This document shows, one piece after another, positions 1-7,869 of a stretch of 11,705 nucleotides of DNA; positions within the stretch are counted from its first letter, which is position 1; the number at the start of each line of letters is the position of its first letter. The notes beneath the pieces are model-generated. The model did not search any database. It was not told where the DNA came from and saw only the letters and a program-made list of their open reading frames with translations. Both the position numbers and the translations under genes were made by a program. Origin of the DNA: Pelagophyceae sp. CCMP2097 (Eukaryota; Sar; Pelagophyceae); the NCBI GenBank assembly GCA_026770575.1, contig MU657820.1:6439-18143 (forward strand), given 5' to 3'.

Positions 1-283
1 CGTCCGCGCCGAGGCGCGCGCCGCCGCTCGAGTCGCCGCTCATGTCGTCGCCGACCGCCGCGTTGCCGCCGGCCAAGTGGCGCGCTTCGGCTTTAGATTC
101 GTGCGCGGCTTGATAGGAATTCCTAGACCGCAAATACCGCAGTCGGAGGGCCATCCCGTAACGCTTTCGACACGATTATACGAATACCGCAAATGAAGTA
201 TTGCGGTATGGCCGTTGGAAGTCCGCAAGGCCGCATACCGCAATCCTTATAGAGCAAAAAATTCCGTATAATCAGGCTCTTAA
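1..283. repeat. Left arm of outer inverted repeat
   Basis: The reverse complement of this segment matches 11433-11694 almost base for base, including the stretches around CGTCCGCGCC at the very start and the TATAGAGCAAAAA stretch near 250-262. The left arm has small extra blocks relative to the right arm, including a 12-bp perfect palindrome TAGGAATTCCTA at 114-125 and a short duplication near 181-195. The arm starts at the first base of the window, so it probably extends beyond it. It contains many copies of GCGGTAT/ATACCGC-type words. Whether it is the terminal repeat of a large element or a host inverted duplication cannot be decided here. Confidence 0.9.
2..109 (-). other. GC-rich exon-like open frame (left copy)
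   Basis: On the minus strand this stretch is open for 36 codons without a stop and reads as a plausible acidic, glycine- and serine-rich peptide containing AGGNAAVGDDMSGDSS. The right arm (11586-11705) encodes the same peptide with few changes, one being Glu to Lys. It is preceded on the minus strand by an AAG that could be a 3' splice site. It may be an exon piece of a host gene carried in the inverted repeat. The family is not recognised. Confidence 0.35.
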
Positions 284-352
284 TGCCTGATATAATCAGG
301 CTCTTAATGCGGTATAAGGATTGCGGTCTGCGGCCTTACGGACTTCCAACGG
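212..352. repeat. Fold-back repeat with 40-bp arms
   Basis: Bases 212-251 and 313-352 are near-perfect reverse complements of each other (two mismatches seen), separated by about 61 bases. The loop holds a 20-base unit starting TATAATCAGG that occurs twice in tandem at 267-286 and 291-310, with a 24-base period. The right outer arm has only one copy of the stem sequence, so the fold-back is specific to the left side. Confidence 0.85.
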
Positions 353-408
353 ACTTAAATTAAATTACACCGCAAAACTTTTTCCCCTTTGCAACCTTTT
401 TCCCTATC

Positions 409-787
409 ATTACAAGAGCGCGCCGGAGGCACACGGAGGACCCGAAGGATACAGCCAAATCCCATTGCAATGCCCACGTAAATAATTAAAATTATTTATC
501 TAATCGCTGAACCTTCTTATCCTCCTTATCTTTATCTTTATTTTTTTATTTCTTATTGAGCTATTTCTTTTTGTTTTTTTTGCGGTCGACCAGATTCGAA
601 CCTGTGACCAACAACTTCTTCTATGATGATTCCAATGAGGCTCCTGCTCGACCTCCACTCCCAATTTTAGCAATCGCATCAACCACCAATTGCTGAATCG
701 GCCGAGTTGCTGCCCTTTTCTTCCCAAAGGTGGAACCTCGCGGATTTACCCTGGGACGGACAGACAGACAGACAGACGGACAGACAA
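409..787. repeat. Left copy of inner inverted repeat (SINE-like)
   Basis: This segment is the reverse complement of 10233-10618 over about 380 bases, with scattered substitutions. It runs from ATTACAAGAGCG at the outer side to a GACA microsatellite (755-786) at the inner side. It includes an A/T-rich stretch and a tRNA-like region (582-705). The two copies are clearly diverged, so they are not a recent assembly duplication. A tRNA-derived SINE or a terminal-repeat module are both possible; no target-site duplication was seen. The inner edge abuts the truncated DNA polymerase gene. Confidence 0.85.
582..705 (-). other. tRNA-like region (left copy)
   Basis: Read on the minus strand, this has a B-box-like GGTTCGAATCT at 602-592, followed by CGACCGC. 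That end can pair with the TCGGCCG-type start (705-699), less well than in the right copy. A D-arm-like stem AGCAA/TTGCT lies near the 5' end. The length, about 124 nt, is too long for a normal tRNA, and no convincing anticodon arm is visible, so it looks like a tRNA-derived head rather than a functional tRNA gene. Confidence 0.45.
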
Positions 788-2638
788 AATAAATATATCA
801 ATGCTTTTAATGGGAGTCGTTTCGACCACTACTATCTTATGAAAGAAAAACTCAACTCGTTGGGCAAGAATTCGATGGGTGAGTATATCATCAACAATTC
901 AAGAATTCTTAAACTGTCTATACAAAGAAAAAAAGTTATAGATTTAGGACAGCATTTATTAGGTTCACTGAAAAAGAATTTGGAAGATAGTGGCTGTGAG
1001 ATTGAAAAGGGAGATATTGACCACGAAATAAGCACAGAGTGGGAGAAAAAAAGTGAAGAAAGGAGAGCAGAAGTTTTGAAATATTCAAAGAAAGATGTTA
1101 TAGGACTCACCGAACTATACGAGAAAAACAACGCAATTACGTACGATAAGTTCCAAATAAATCTATGTGATTCAATGTCAACATCCTCAAATGCGTACCA
1201 TATATGGAAAAATCGACGTAACAAACACGATATTAATTTGCCATCACGAAAAAATGTGGACAGCATCCGAAAAGCAATCTATGGAGGACGAACAAAATTA
1301 AATAAGCGCACATATAAGAGTAAATTCTTTGATGTTATTGATGACACTTAGGTTTTGCTAAAAATCGATGAAAATGATAATAAAGTTTTCAAAGTGAGTG
1401 AAAGCGAATATGATGAAATTGATGATTATTTATTCGACGCTGATGTTGTTAGTTTGTACAGTACAGCAATGTTGAGAGAGTATCCGATTGGGAAGGAGAT
1501 TGCTAAGAAAGAATACCAAGAGGGGAAATGGGGAATCTATAACATAGAGTACATAAAAACAAGAGTTTACTCACGCCAATATTACCGAGAAAACAAAATG
1601 GGGCGTTAACGTGGGACTTAATAGATTCATCTGGATGGTATTCGAGTGTTGATATAGAAAATGCAAAAATTGCAGGCTATCACATATTTTTTTTTTGAAG
1701 GAATATATTGAGAAGAAAAAGCCCCCATATTCAAGAATTATGTGGAAGTGTTTTATGAAATGAAAAAAATGCTTTAAACGGCACATGTGGATACAATACA
1801 GCGAAACTCTATTTAAATGCATTATACGGCAAGATGTTGCAGGCATCAATTAGAAAGAAAGAGAAAATTATTTCAAAGGCGGATGAGATCGCTATTTTAT
1901 TACCAAAATTTTTTTTTATACAGATTGCTGAACTCTGTTCTGATTATAAATGGGTTGTCTCGTATGAAACTGAACAAAACAGTAAAGAAGAGTATGCTCA
2001 GAAGCCAAGTCACTTGGGGGTGTTCTTCCTTGGGTACTCACGTCAGATTATGTTAGAAAAGTATAATCAATGTGGGAATACGATTAAACGCATGCCTTAT
2101 TATTACGGCACGGATAGTATGGTTATTCCATCAGAATGTTTGGATAAAGTCAAAATCAACGAAGACCTTGGTGGCATAATGGACGATGTTGGAGGTAAAA
2201 TCCTAAAAGTAATATTTATCGCTCCAAAATTATATGCTTTCAAAAATATCAGTTCAAAAAACCATAACCTACAATATCATTTTAGAGGCAAGGGTGTCTC
2301 TACAAAAATGCCTTCTTACATAATAACGTTAGAGAATCATGGAGATAAAAACATTAAAAAACTGCAACAAAAATTGTGGAAAGATTTCAAAGATATGTAT
2401 GCGGGCAAATCGAAAACATTTTATCAAAAATTTTCGATAAAGAAGATTGGGCTAACAAAAACATCGAATAAAAAATGCTCAGTATTATCGCACAGACACA
2501 TAGACTCTGAACAGACAAAGCGTGAAATCAATAAAGAACCGGTGGGAAGGTCGTCAATACATCAACGAAAACTGTAAACTTGATAGAAATGAAGACTTTT
2601 CAGTCCCGCATGGTTTTAATTTAAATACCGCGGTTTAA
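788..2638 (+). pseudogene. Protein-primed DNA polymerase B, 5'-truncated and broken
   Basis: This is the replicative polymerase of virophages and Polinton-type elements. Seen in order: an exonuclease II-like block FNGSRFDHYYLMKEK near 800-850; an exonuclease III-like YSKKDV near 1081; motif A around DADVVSLYSTAM near 1436-1476; a block LTWDLIDSSGWYSS near 1605-1646; motif B around TAKLYLNALYGKM near 1796-1836; and motif C YYYGTDSMVI near 2098-2127. The N-terminal part, including the first exonuclease motif, is missing: recognisable sequence starts right after the GACA repeat. Breaks seen are an in-frame TAG at 1349-1351, a frame change near 1560, changes in the T run near 1690 and the A run near 1765, a TGA at 1709-1711 where the family usually has Trp, and a change near 2538. 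The 247-codon open stretch from 1834 carries the palm and thumb. The 3' frame ends at TAA 2636-2638, or at TGA 2669-2671 if TAA is read through, which would overlap the next ATG. Identification is firm. Confidence 0.88.
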
Positions 2639-2667
2639 TAAATTGAATTTAAAACATTACATTCTAT

Positions 2668-2950
2668 ATGACAAACGGTAAAGTTTACATGTTAATATGT
2701 ATAGAAAGCGGACTCAGATATTTCGTTTTGACAACACAAAAATTAATATCGAGAATATCTGGACATGTATCAAACCCATCAAAACGTGATAAACCTGTTA
2801 AAAAAAATGGACAATATTTAACTAAACTTTGAGAAGAGTTTGATTTTATAGATGTAAGACAACTACAAGAACGTGAGAGGTTTTATTTATATAAAAAATA
2901 TGGAGTGTGACAATCAAAATATACCAAACAATTCTCAAAAAGAAAGTTGG
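2668..2950 (+). pseudogene. GIY-YIG endonuclease, 5' part
   Basis: From ATG 2668 the frame reads GKVYMLICIESGLRYFV and then a block ending RISGHVSNPSKR, which follows the layout of a GIY-YIG nuclease: the GIY-like beta strand, the YIG-like strand, then the Arg and His helix. A later ERERFYLYKKYGV supplies the expected Glu-containing helix. In-frame TGA codons interrupt it at 2830-2832 (a position where Trp would fit) and at 2908-2910. Small GIY-YIG nucleases are common in virophages and Polinton-like viruses. The gene begins within 35 bases of the polymerase 3' end. The reading frame continues to about 2950, where a GC-rich transposon interrupts it, and appears to resume at 4005. Confidence 0.7.
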
Positions 2951-2951
2951 G

Positions 2952-4004
2952 ATATGTGGCTGGGGAGAATAGAAGACCGGACTTAATGACGCGCGGTGTT
3001 CTTGAGATAAATCGATTCAAACTTTTTCGACCTTCGGATGGCGCCATTGTCGCCGACGACGGTCGACGGCTTGAAGCAGACCGTGGAGTTGCGCGCCGAG
3101 GGGTTGCTGACCAGTCCCGAAGCGGCAGCGCGGCGGCGCGAGCTCTTGGAGAGCCACACGCAGCGCCGAATTTTGCCGGCGACGGCGCCTGCTGCGGCGC
3201 CGTCGGCGCGCAGGTCCAAGTCGCTCGGCTCGGCGCACCAGTCGCTCGCCGAGCGCGCGCGGCTCGCCGCAGCAAAAATCGTCGGCGCGGCGCGACTCGC
3301 GACGCGGACCCCGGGTGGCAAGCCCGACGCGCACCGAAACAGGGCTCGGTCGAGCTCTGTGGCAGCAGCAGAAGGGCGCGGGCGACGCCAACGCCGCAAA
3401 ACTGCGCCAGGGCGCATCGAGTCGTCCGGCGAAGGCGCGTCGGGCACCGCCGGCTCGACGCTCGATGCCGACGCGGCGCAACCGCGCGTACTGGTGCGTT
3501 TGAATTTCTCAGGTCCACCCTTGGCCAAGCCTTGACCGTGCATTGCCTAGGTTTGCACCGAGTGCCAGCCGAAAGATGACGACGCTCCTGGCGCAGTGCG
3601 TGATGGCTCGGCGCGGTGCCAGCTGCAGCTCGACGACCTCAAGGCGGCAAAGAAGGCGCACGTCGACGCTGCCTCGCGCGCCAAGGACGCGTACCACGCC
3701 GCGTCCCGAGCAGCGCGCCCGGCACCTGGTCCGACACGTCGGGCACGTCGGTCATCGCGCCGGCCACCCCCAGGGGGCCTTGCTGCCGCCCGGGGCTTGC
3801 GCTCATTTCAAACGCGGGCAGAACAAAGCTGCAGAACAACTCTTTCCTATCTTCCCCAGCGGCACCACGCAGCGACCACGACGACTTTCGATGCGCCGAT
3901 TGAACGACGAGCGAGAGCTCGAGCTCCTCGTTCGAATGCGCTACTTATCTCCAAAATCTCAGGGGCCTGACAAATCCGGTCTTCTATTCTCCCCAGCCAC
4001 ATAT
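2952..4004. mobile_element. GC-rich Pack-type DNA transposon with 30-bp TIRs
   Basis: Perfect 30-bp inverted repeats lie at 2952-2981 and 3975-4004, both containing GTGGCTGGGGAGAATAGAAG in outward orientation. Between them the sequence changes abruptly from AT-rich viral DNA to strongly GC-rich DNA with host-like codon use. No transposase is encoded. The content is a fragment of a gene with a probable intron, as in Pack-type elements that capture host exons. GGGA occurs next to both ends, but no clean target-site duplication could be defined. The insertion lies within the endonuclease reading frame. Confidence 0.8.
3038..3970 (+). pseudogene. Captured host-like gene fragment with a probable intron
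   Basis: An open frame starts at ATG 3038 and runs to a probable 5' splice site at 3494 (GTGCGT). The same frame re-opens after a probable 3' splice site ending at 3550 (TAG), giving a 57-nt phase-0 intron with a CTTGAC branch-like sequence. Exon 1 begins with ELRAEGLLTSPEAAARRREL, which resembles the short helical SHOCT-type pattern (Leu-Arg-x-x-Gly-Leu-Leu-Thr, then a Lys/Arg-rich helix); this is only a resemblance. Exon 2 contains LDDLKAAKKAHVDAASRA, a likely helix. The 3' end, after about 3800, loses coding character. Composition is like the GC-rich window ends and unlike the virus. Function unknown. Confidence 0.45.
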
Positions 4005-4097
4005 AGGGATTTTAAACAATAGAGAAAAGGAACGCCTCAGATCTGAAAAACTTAGAAAAGAAAATCCGGAATACCATAGGTTTTATAGAGAATCCAA
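4005..4097 (+). pseudogene. GIY-YIG endonuclease, 3' part after the transposon
   Basis: Directly after the right inverted repeat an AT-rich frame reads NNREKERLRSEKLRKENPEY and continues with a few more basic residues. Charged tails of this kind, rich in Lys, Arg, Glu and Asn with Tyr, commonly follow the GIY-YIG domain in viral homologues. I infer that this is the downstream half of the endonuclease gene, separated by the transposon. It dissolves into T runs near 4098. Bases 4098-4188 hold nothing recognisable. Confidence 0.4.
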
Positions 4098-4188
4098 TTT
4101 TTTTTTAAATCTAATCCCAACTAATCCAAAGTTGTTTTTACATTTTTTTTTAATTAACACACAATTCGCATTTTCACTCACATTCTTC

Positions 4189-4452
4189 TTATCTACCTTG
4201 AATTCTTTTTTTATTACAAAAAATTACTATATCACGATTTATTTTAGCAATTAAATCAAGTATTTGGTCTTCAAAATAAGAAAAACGTTCTTTATAATAA
4301 TCGAAATCAAATTGCTCCTCTGTGTTGATAAATCGTGACATGTCATTTTTTTTCTTCGAAATATTGTCACATTGAGAAAATTCGTCCAAACTTTGTACAT
4401 GTGCACAATTCTTACCGTTGATGATTAATTGCGACAAGTCTATATTCTCCAT
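4189..4452 (-). CDS. Hypothetical 87-aa protein
   Basis: An uninterrupted frame from ATG 4452 to TAA 4189-4191. The product starts MENIDLSQLIINGKNC and contains an acidic, aromatic middle (TEEQFDFDYYKERFSYF) and an Ile-rich end. No domain, signal peptide or membrane segment is evident. It lies at the minus-strand tail of the capsid and ATPase gene series and is divergent from the plus-strand frame at 4477, with only 24 very AT-rich bases between the two ATGs. It is one of the few unbroken frames in the viral section. Confidence 0.5.
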   Translation of the reverse strand: MENIDLSQLIINGKNCAHVQSLDEFSQCDNISKKKNDMSRFINTEEQFDFDYYKERFSYFEDQILDLIAKINRDIVIFCNKKRIQGR

Positions 4453-4476
4453 ATATTTAAATATATATAATTATAT
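4453..4476. promoter_or_regulatory. Divergent AT-only spacer
   Basis: These 24 bases are composed of A and T only (ATATATTTAAATATATATAA-type sequence) and separate the divergent ATGs at 4452 (minus) and 4477 (plus). TATA-like words occur on both strands. A shared bidirectional promoter is an inference from position and composition. Confidence 0.35.
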
Positions 4477-4980
4477 ATGGAAAAAAACACCCATGCTCAA
4501 ATAATAAAGAAAAAATCTATCCCAAAAAAGGACCTCCTCCTATTCAATAGAAGGAAATTAATGAAGAAGGTAAAGAAACTTTACAGAGTATGGAAGCATT
4601 TTCTCCGTGTGATTATGTTGAAGAAGTAGAAGAAGTAGAAGTACAGGATTTATTTCAACCGAAATTAAAACGGGTGTGATCTTCGGCACAAATCGTTGCC
4701 GATAGGAGGTTTGGTGTTTGAAACAAAATTCGTAAAAAGAAAAAAACAAATTAAAGAATAAACGATGAAGGAAAAGATTCGGGGATTAACCGAATAAATG
4801 GTATTGCGATTGATTCGAGAGAGAAACTTCAAATAAAAATTTCCTAAATTCCCAAACGTCCAAAAACTTAAAACAAAATTTAAAAAAAGAGATTTAGAAG
4901 ACTCAGAAATCTCAGAAGAAAAGTCAGAAAAGTCGGAAGAAGAGTCTTCTGTAAATAGAACTTTGTTTAATTTTGTTTAA
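4477..4980 (+). pseudogene. Lysine/glutamate-rich unknown protein, broken
   Basis: A frame from ATG 4477 starts with THAQIIKKKSIPKK. After an A run, the adjacent frame becomes more protein-like (GPPPIQ, then a TAG, then an acidic block with SMEAFSPCDYVEEVEEVEVQ) and stops at TGA 4677-4679. From about 4708 the original frame is again convincing: GLVFETKFVKRKKQIKE, then in-frame TAA at 4759, 4795 and 4834, then an acidic tail with SEISEEKSEKSEEESS before TAA 4978-4980. I read it as one highly charged viral protein with frameshifts. No family is recognised. The three TAA codons fall where a polar residue would fit. Confidence 0.4.
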
Positions 4981-5020
4981 ATTTATTTAGATATAATGTC
5001 GTTCATCTCTTCCATCTATT

Positions 5021-5266
5021 TCATTTCTCTGTTATTTTTCGGATTCTTCTTGCTGCTGCCTTCCTACGCAATAATTTTCGTCTTGCAAATGAGGCAATAA
5101 AATCGCCTGGTGTACCATCATAATCTGTTCTTTCAGGTCGGTCCTCATAGAAAGTTCCGTCCCCTATTGGATTCTGCTCCCTATTGGACTCGGAATGGCC
5201 AATGAGAGGGCTTAAAAATGCAATTTGTTCTGAAAAAGCATTTTTGCACCAATCCAAGAGCTTCAT
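5021..5266 (-). CDS. Hypothetical 81-aa basic-tailed protein
   Basis: An open frame from ATG 5266 ends at TGA 5021-5023. It starts MKLLDWCKNAFSEQIAF, has a Gly/Asp/Glu/Arg-rich middle (GDGTFYEDRPERTDYDG), and ends in a strongly basic helix (FARRKLLRRKAAARRIRK) that could bind nucleic acid. The same frame stays protein-like upstream of the ATG to about 5385, with in-frame TAG codons, so the true start may be further up. It follows the ATPase on the same strand, where virophage and Polinton-type viruses often carry small virion genes. No family assignment is possible. Confidence 0.5.
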   Translation of the reverse strand: MKLLDWCKNAFSEQIAFLSPLIGHSESNREQNPIGDGTFYEDRPERTDYDGTPGDFIASFARRKLLRRKAAARRIRKITEK

Positions 5267-5376
5267 AAGTGTGAAAAAGTTTAGAAGAAGGTCTGAATCT
5301 AATAGGAGGTTCTGAATCCAATAGGGGAAAAGGACTTCCTATATAGGTTCAAACTACTTTTTTCGAAACTGTTTCT

Positions 5377-6265
5377 TTAAGTTGGTTCAAAACAATTGGT
5401 ATTATTATAGTGGTGGAGATGTGTGATATTATTTCTGGTTGGTTTGACATATCCAACAGGTTTAATAAACCTTGAATTTAAAAACCTTTTTTTTTGAACT
5501 TTCTCCATGTTTTTTAATTCATGGCTTTGTGTATTTTTTCTTATCCCTTTAATTTTTGTAGATTTTGAAGATAAGCATCAACCATTATCTAGTGAATTAA
5601 AAAAAAATATGATTAAAAAGTTGTAAAAACTCACGATAAGATATGTACGATAAAAATTCCTCGTGAAATAATTTGACTCGTTTTCCATAAATTGGCTTAA
5701 AGTGAATTTACATTGTGATATTTTCGCGTTTGGTTATAGGCAACTGCATCAAATCCTGACACTACAGAAAACTTTGACAGACAAATGCAGGTGTTTCATA
5801 ATATTATAACTGAAGTAATCAGTCAATTGCATGCTTTAAAGGTTGTTGGCAGCATCGTCAATAAAGAGCAGAACATCTTTTCTTTTCATGACGGTTTTTT
5901 TACAGCAATTCATAAGCCTTATTTAAAAATCCTTCATCGAATGTGTCTTAATCTTTAAATTGGTTCTCTTCGCCACATGAAGAAAGTGTAGATGGTGAAC
6001 AACAGACCAATAAGTGGTCAAAGACTCCCGCGTATACTCTGTGTTTCATACTCGAAATCATGCTTAATGAAAGTGTTGTTTTTCCTGAACCACATCTTCC
6101 CATAAATAAATATACACGATTAAAATATAAAAAAGTTTTTTTATGAATCCATTCGGCGTTTTTGTGTTTATTAGATTTTTTATTATAGTATTTGAATTGA
6201 GAATCAATACACGGCTTTATTATTTTCACTTCTTTCGTTTTATAAATAAACACCTCAATCCTCAT
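5377..6265 (-). pseudogene. FtsK-HerA type (A32-like) genome packaging ATPase, broken
   Basis: The motor that pumps viral DNA into capsids. From ATG 6265 the frame gives the Walker A loop GRCGSGKTTLSLSM at about 6110-6070, followed by VFDHLLVCCSPSTLSS, the family's usual Phe-Asp-x-Ile and Pro-Ser segment. Walker B is VLLFIDDAANNL at about 5870-5840, in a frame shifted at the T run 5895-5901. A helix with HLHLSV and a QLPITKREN block (near 5745-5722) match the sensor and arginine-finger region. The C-terminus reads KPIYGKRVKLFHEEFLSY and continues after an A run near 5600. In-frame stops: TAA 5948, TAA 5900, TAA 5836, TAG 5762, TAA 5708, TGA 5578. The last 45 codons (5508-5377) are in frame but may be a separate small protein. 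Total length near 296 codons is normal for the family. Confidence 0.85.
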
Positions 6266-6269
6266 TTTG

Positions 6270-6300
6270 TTATTTTATTATTATAATTTTATTATTTTAA
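6270..6300 (-). promoter_or_regulatory. TTATTTTATTA motif upstream of ATPase start
   Basis: Immediately upstream of the ATPase ATG (minus strand) lies an A/T-only stretch containing TTATTTTATTA and ATTTTATTATTTTAA on the plus strand. A longer version of the same motif lies just upstream of the major capsid gene at 7736-7790. A shared late-gene promoter element is an inference; low complexity by chance is the alternative. Confidence 0.35.
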
Positions 6301-6443
6301 TTTTTTTTGATTGCCTATCGGCAAATGCCATTATATGAACAGAATCCTTCTGATGTATTTATCAATTCTTTTAAACTATTAAAAATTTGAAATCTGATTT
6401 GTAGAGATGTTCTTAAAACATCAAAAGTAATTTTAAAAAAATT

Positions 6444-7724
6444 CATATAAGTATTATTATTTTTAATTATTTCTAAACAGAGAGGTCAAATGTTTGTGTC
6501 GTTGTTTAGTCTTACGAAATCAATGCATCAAAATTTACGATTGAAGTCATTGTCAAAATTTCGGTGGTCGGGTCAGAATATTCGAGTTCTGTTGTTGAAA
6601 TACACGATGAGATGTTTATGCCAGAACGCAAAAACTAGCTCCTCCCAATCATCGATATCTTATCGAGTGAAATTATATTTGAACGAGCCTCGTACTCTTC
6701 AAGAGTATCGCTCGAATTAAAACTAAAATCACTCAGGTGGTATGATGCGATTCGTGCGAAACTTTTGTTAATGGTATTTGACTTAGAGAGAATGTCTCCG
6801 GAAATCATTATAGGATTCGCCTTTTCAATTTTTTCTTATTAAATGTCTGAAATTGGTTGTCATATCGCGGGATTTGCTAAGACAGAACTATATTTAGAGA
6901 TTAACGGATGACATACTCGCTCCAAGATTGAAAACATGCGCCTGTGTACCGGCTGGGATTGTGCTAACATATGAGGTTGTATTAACTGCGATATATTTAA
7001 AAATACCATCATGAGTTAAGATTATTTGTGAGTCAACTTCCGGAGATTATTCCACTATCGCAAGGTTAAGAACCTCATTAGAAAAAACAAAACCATTGTC
7101 ATCTTCATCGTGTGCTGCTTGCTCAGTGACAGCAACTATTTTGCCTGCGTTAGACTCACCCGCTCTTATATAAGAAAAATTGAAAGAGTTTACCCCACTC
7201 ACAAGGTCAATTCTCAGAGAATCATACGAGAATAAAGGGTTGTATGTTCCATTTCCGAAAAAAGAACCTACCAAATTATTAAGCGGTTCGGTGAGTATAT
7301 ACGTTCGTCCACCTGTTAGAGAGCGATCATTGATGGCATATTGCATACCGTGACAAATATTTCCATCTCCGCTCATATATTCTTTTGATACCTGTCCATT
7401 TTTATGGTGTAAATCACGATTTACAGAATAATTCATTATCGAAGGTAACTCAGAACCTTGATTGCGCATAGCAACAAAAGAGAAAAATCCTTAACGTCCA
7501 AGGCTGGATATTATCACGTCAACTGAACTCTGCACGTCAGTTAAGAAGAAACTCGAAGCAATATCGGTATATGATGCAATCTTGTTGCTTGGCAAATTTA
7601 TACGACAATTTTCGCCCGCTTTTAAACTGGAACCGGAGGTAGGGATAACTTTGTGATAAACAAGCCTCGCTGGACCGTTTCGGGCTTTATCGATTGCTTT
7701 GAATTTGTCGGAAATCGCGGACAT
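6444..7724 (-). pseudogene. Double-jelly-roll major capsid protein, broken
   Basis: The N-terminal part from ATG 7724 has CRINLPSNKIASYTDIASSF, the layout of the first capsid beta strands in Polinton-like capsid proteins. After an in-frame TAA (7491-7493) the same frame continues for 140 codons and includes GRTYILTEPLNNLVGSFF and FSYDSLRIDLV. A further TAA at 7047-7049 is followed in frame by STIPAGTQAHVFNLGASM. A frame change in an A run near 6828 leads to NPIMISGDILSKSNTINKSF and then SGINISSCISTTELEYSDP, which resemble the second jelly roll and C-terminal strands. Other in-frame stops are TAA 6894, TAG 6888, TAG 6635, TAA 6512 and TAA 6506; the first in-frame TGA is 6444-6446. Full length would be about 404-426 codons. 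Assignment rests on position next to the ATPase, beta-rich pattern and length, without a search. Confidence 0.68.
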
Positions 7725-7735
7725 ATCTATCTGTG

Positions 7736-7790
7736 TTATTTTATTATTTTATTATTTTATTATTTTATTATTTTATTGTTTTATTTATTT
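7736..7790 (-). promoter_or_regulatory. (TTATTTTA)n tract upstream of capsid gene
   Basis: About five tandem copies of an 8-base unit TTATTTTA start 12 bases upstream of the capsid ATG at 7724. The related stretch at 6270-6300 sits in the same place relative to the ATPase. It may be an expanded promoter motif or a simple microsatellite. The 79 bases from 7791 to 7869 hold nothing recognisable. Confidence 0.4.
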
Positions 7791-7869
7791 AGATAATTAT
7801 GAGAGTTTGAAATAGAAAAACACAAGTACGTTTTAAATAACTTCATTAAGTTGTTCAATTAGTTCTATT

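Noticed and set aside
500..727. 75-codon minus-strand open frame and its right-hand counterpart at 10086-10319
   Set aside because: Both lie within the inner inverted repeat and read through the tRNA-like region or the microsatellite; the peptides differ between copies and show no conservation as protein.
832..1266. 144-codon minus-strand open frame
   Set aside because: It is antisense to the polymerase exonuclease region, which shows family motifs on the plus strand; the minus reading is Ser/Phe-rich shadow sequence.
2883..3518. Long open frames on both strands of the GC-rich insert (for example 2947-3579 plus, 2883-3518 minus, 2983-3543 minus)
   Set aside because: High GC makes stops rare in all frames. 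Only the frame at 3038 starts with a plausible ATG and stays in register across a splice-like intron; the others are Arg/Ala-rich shadows.
6490..6720. 76-codon plus-strand open frame
   Set aside because: It is antisense to the C-terminal part of the capsid frame, which reads better and lies in the same gene series.
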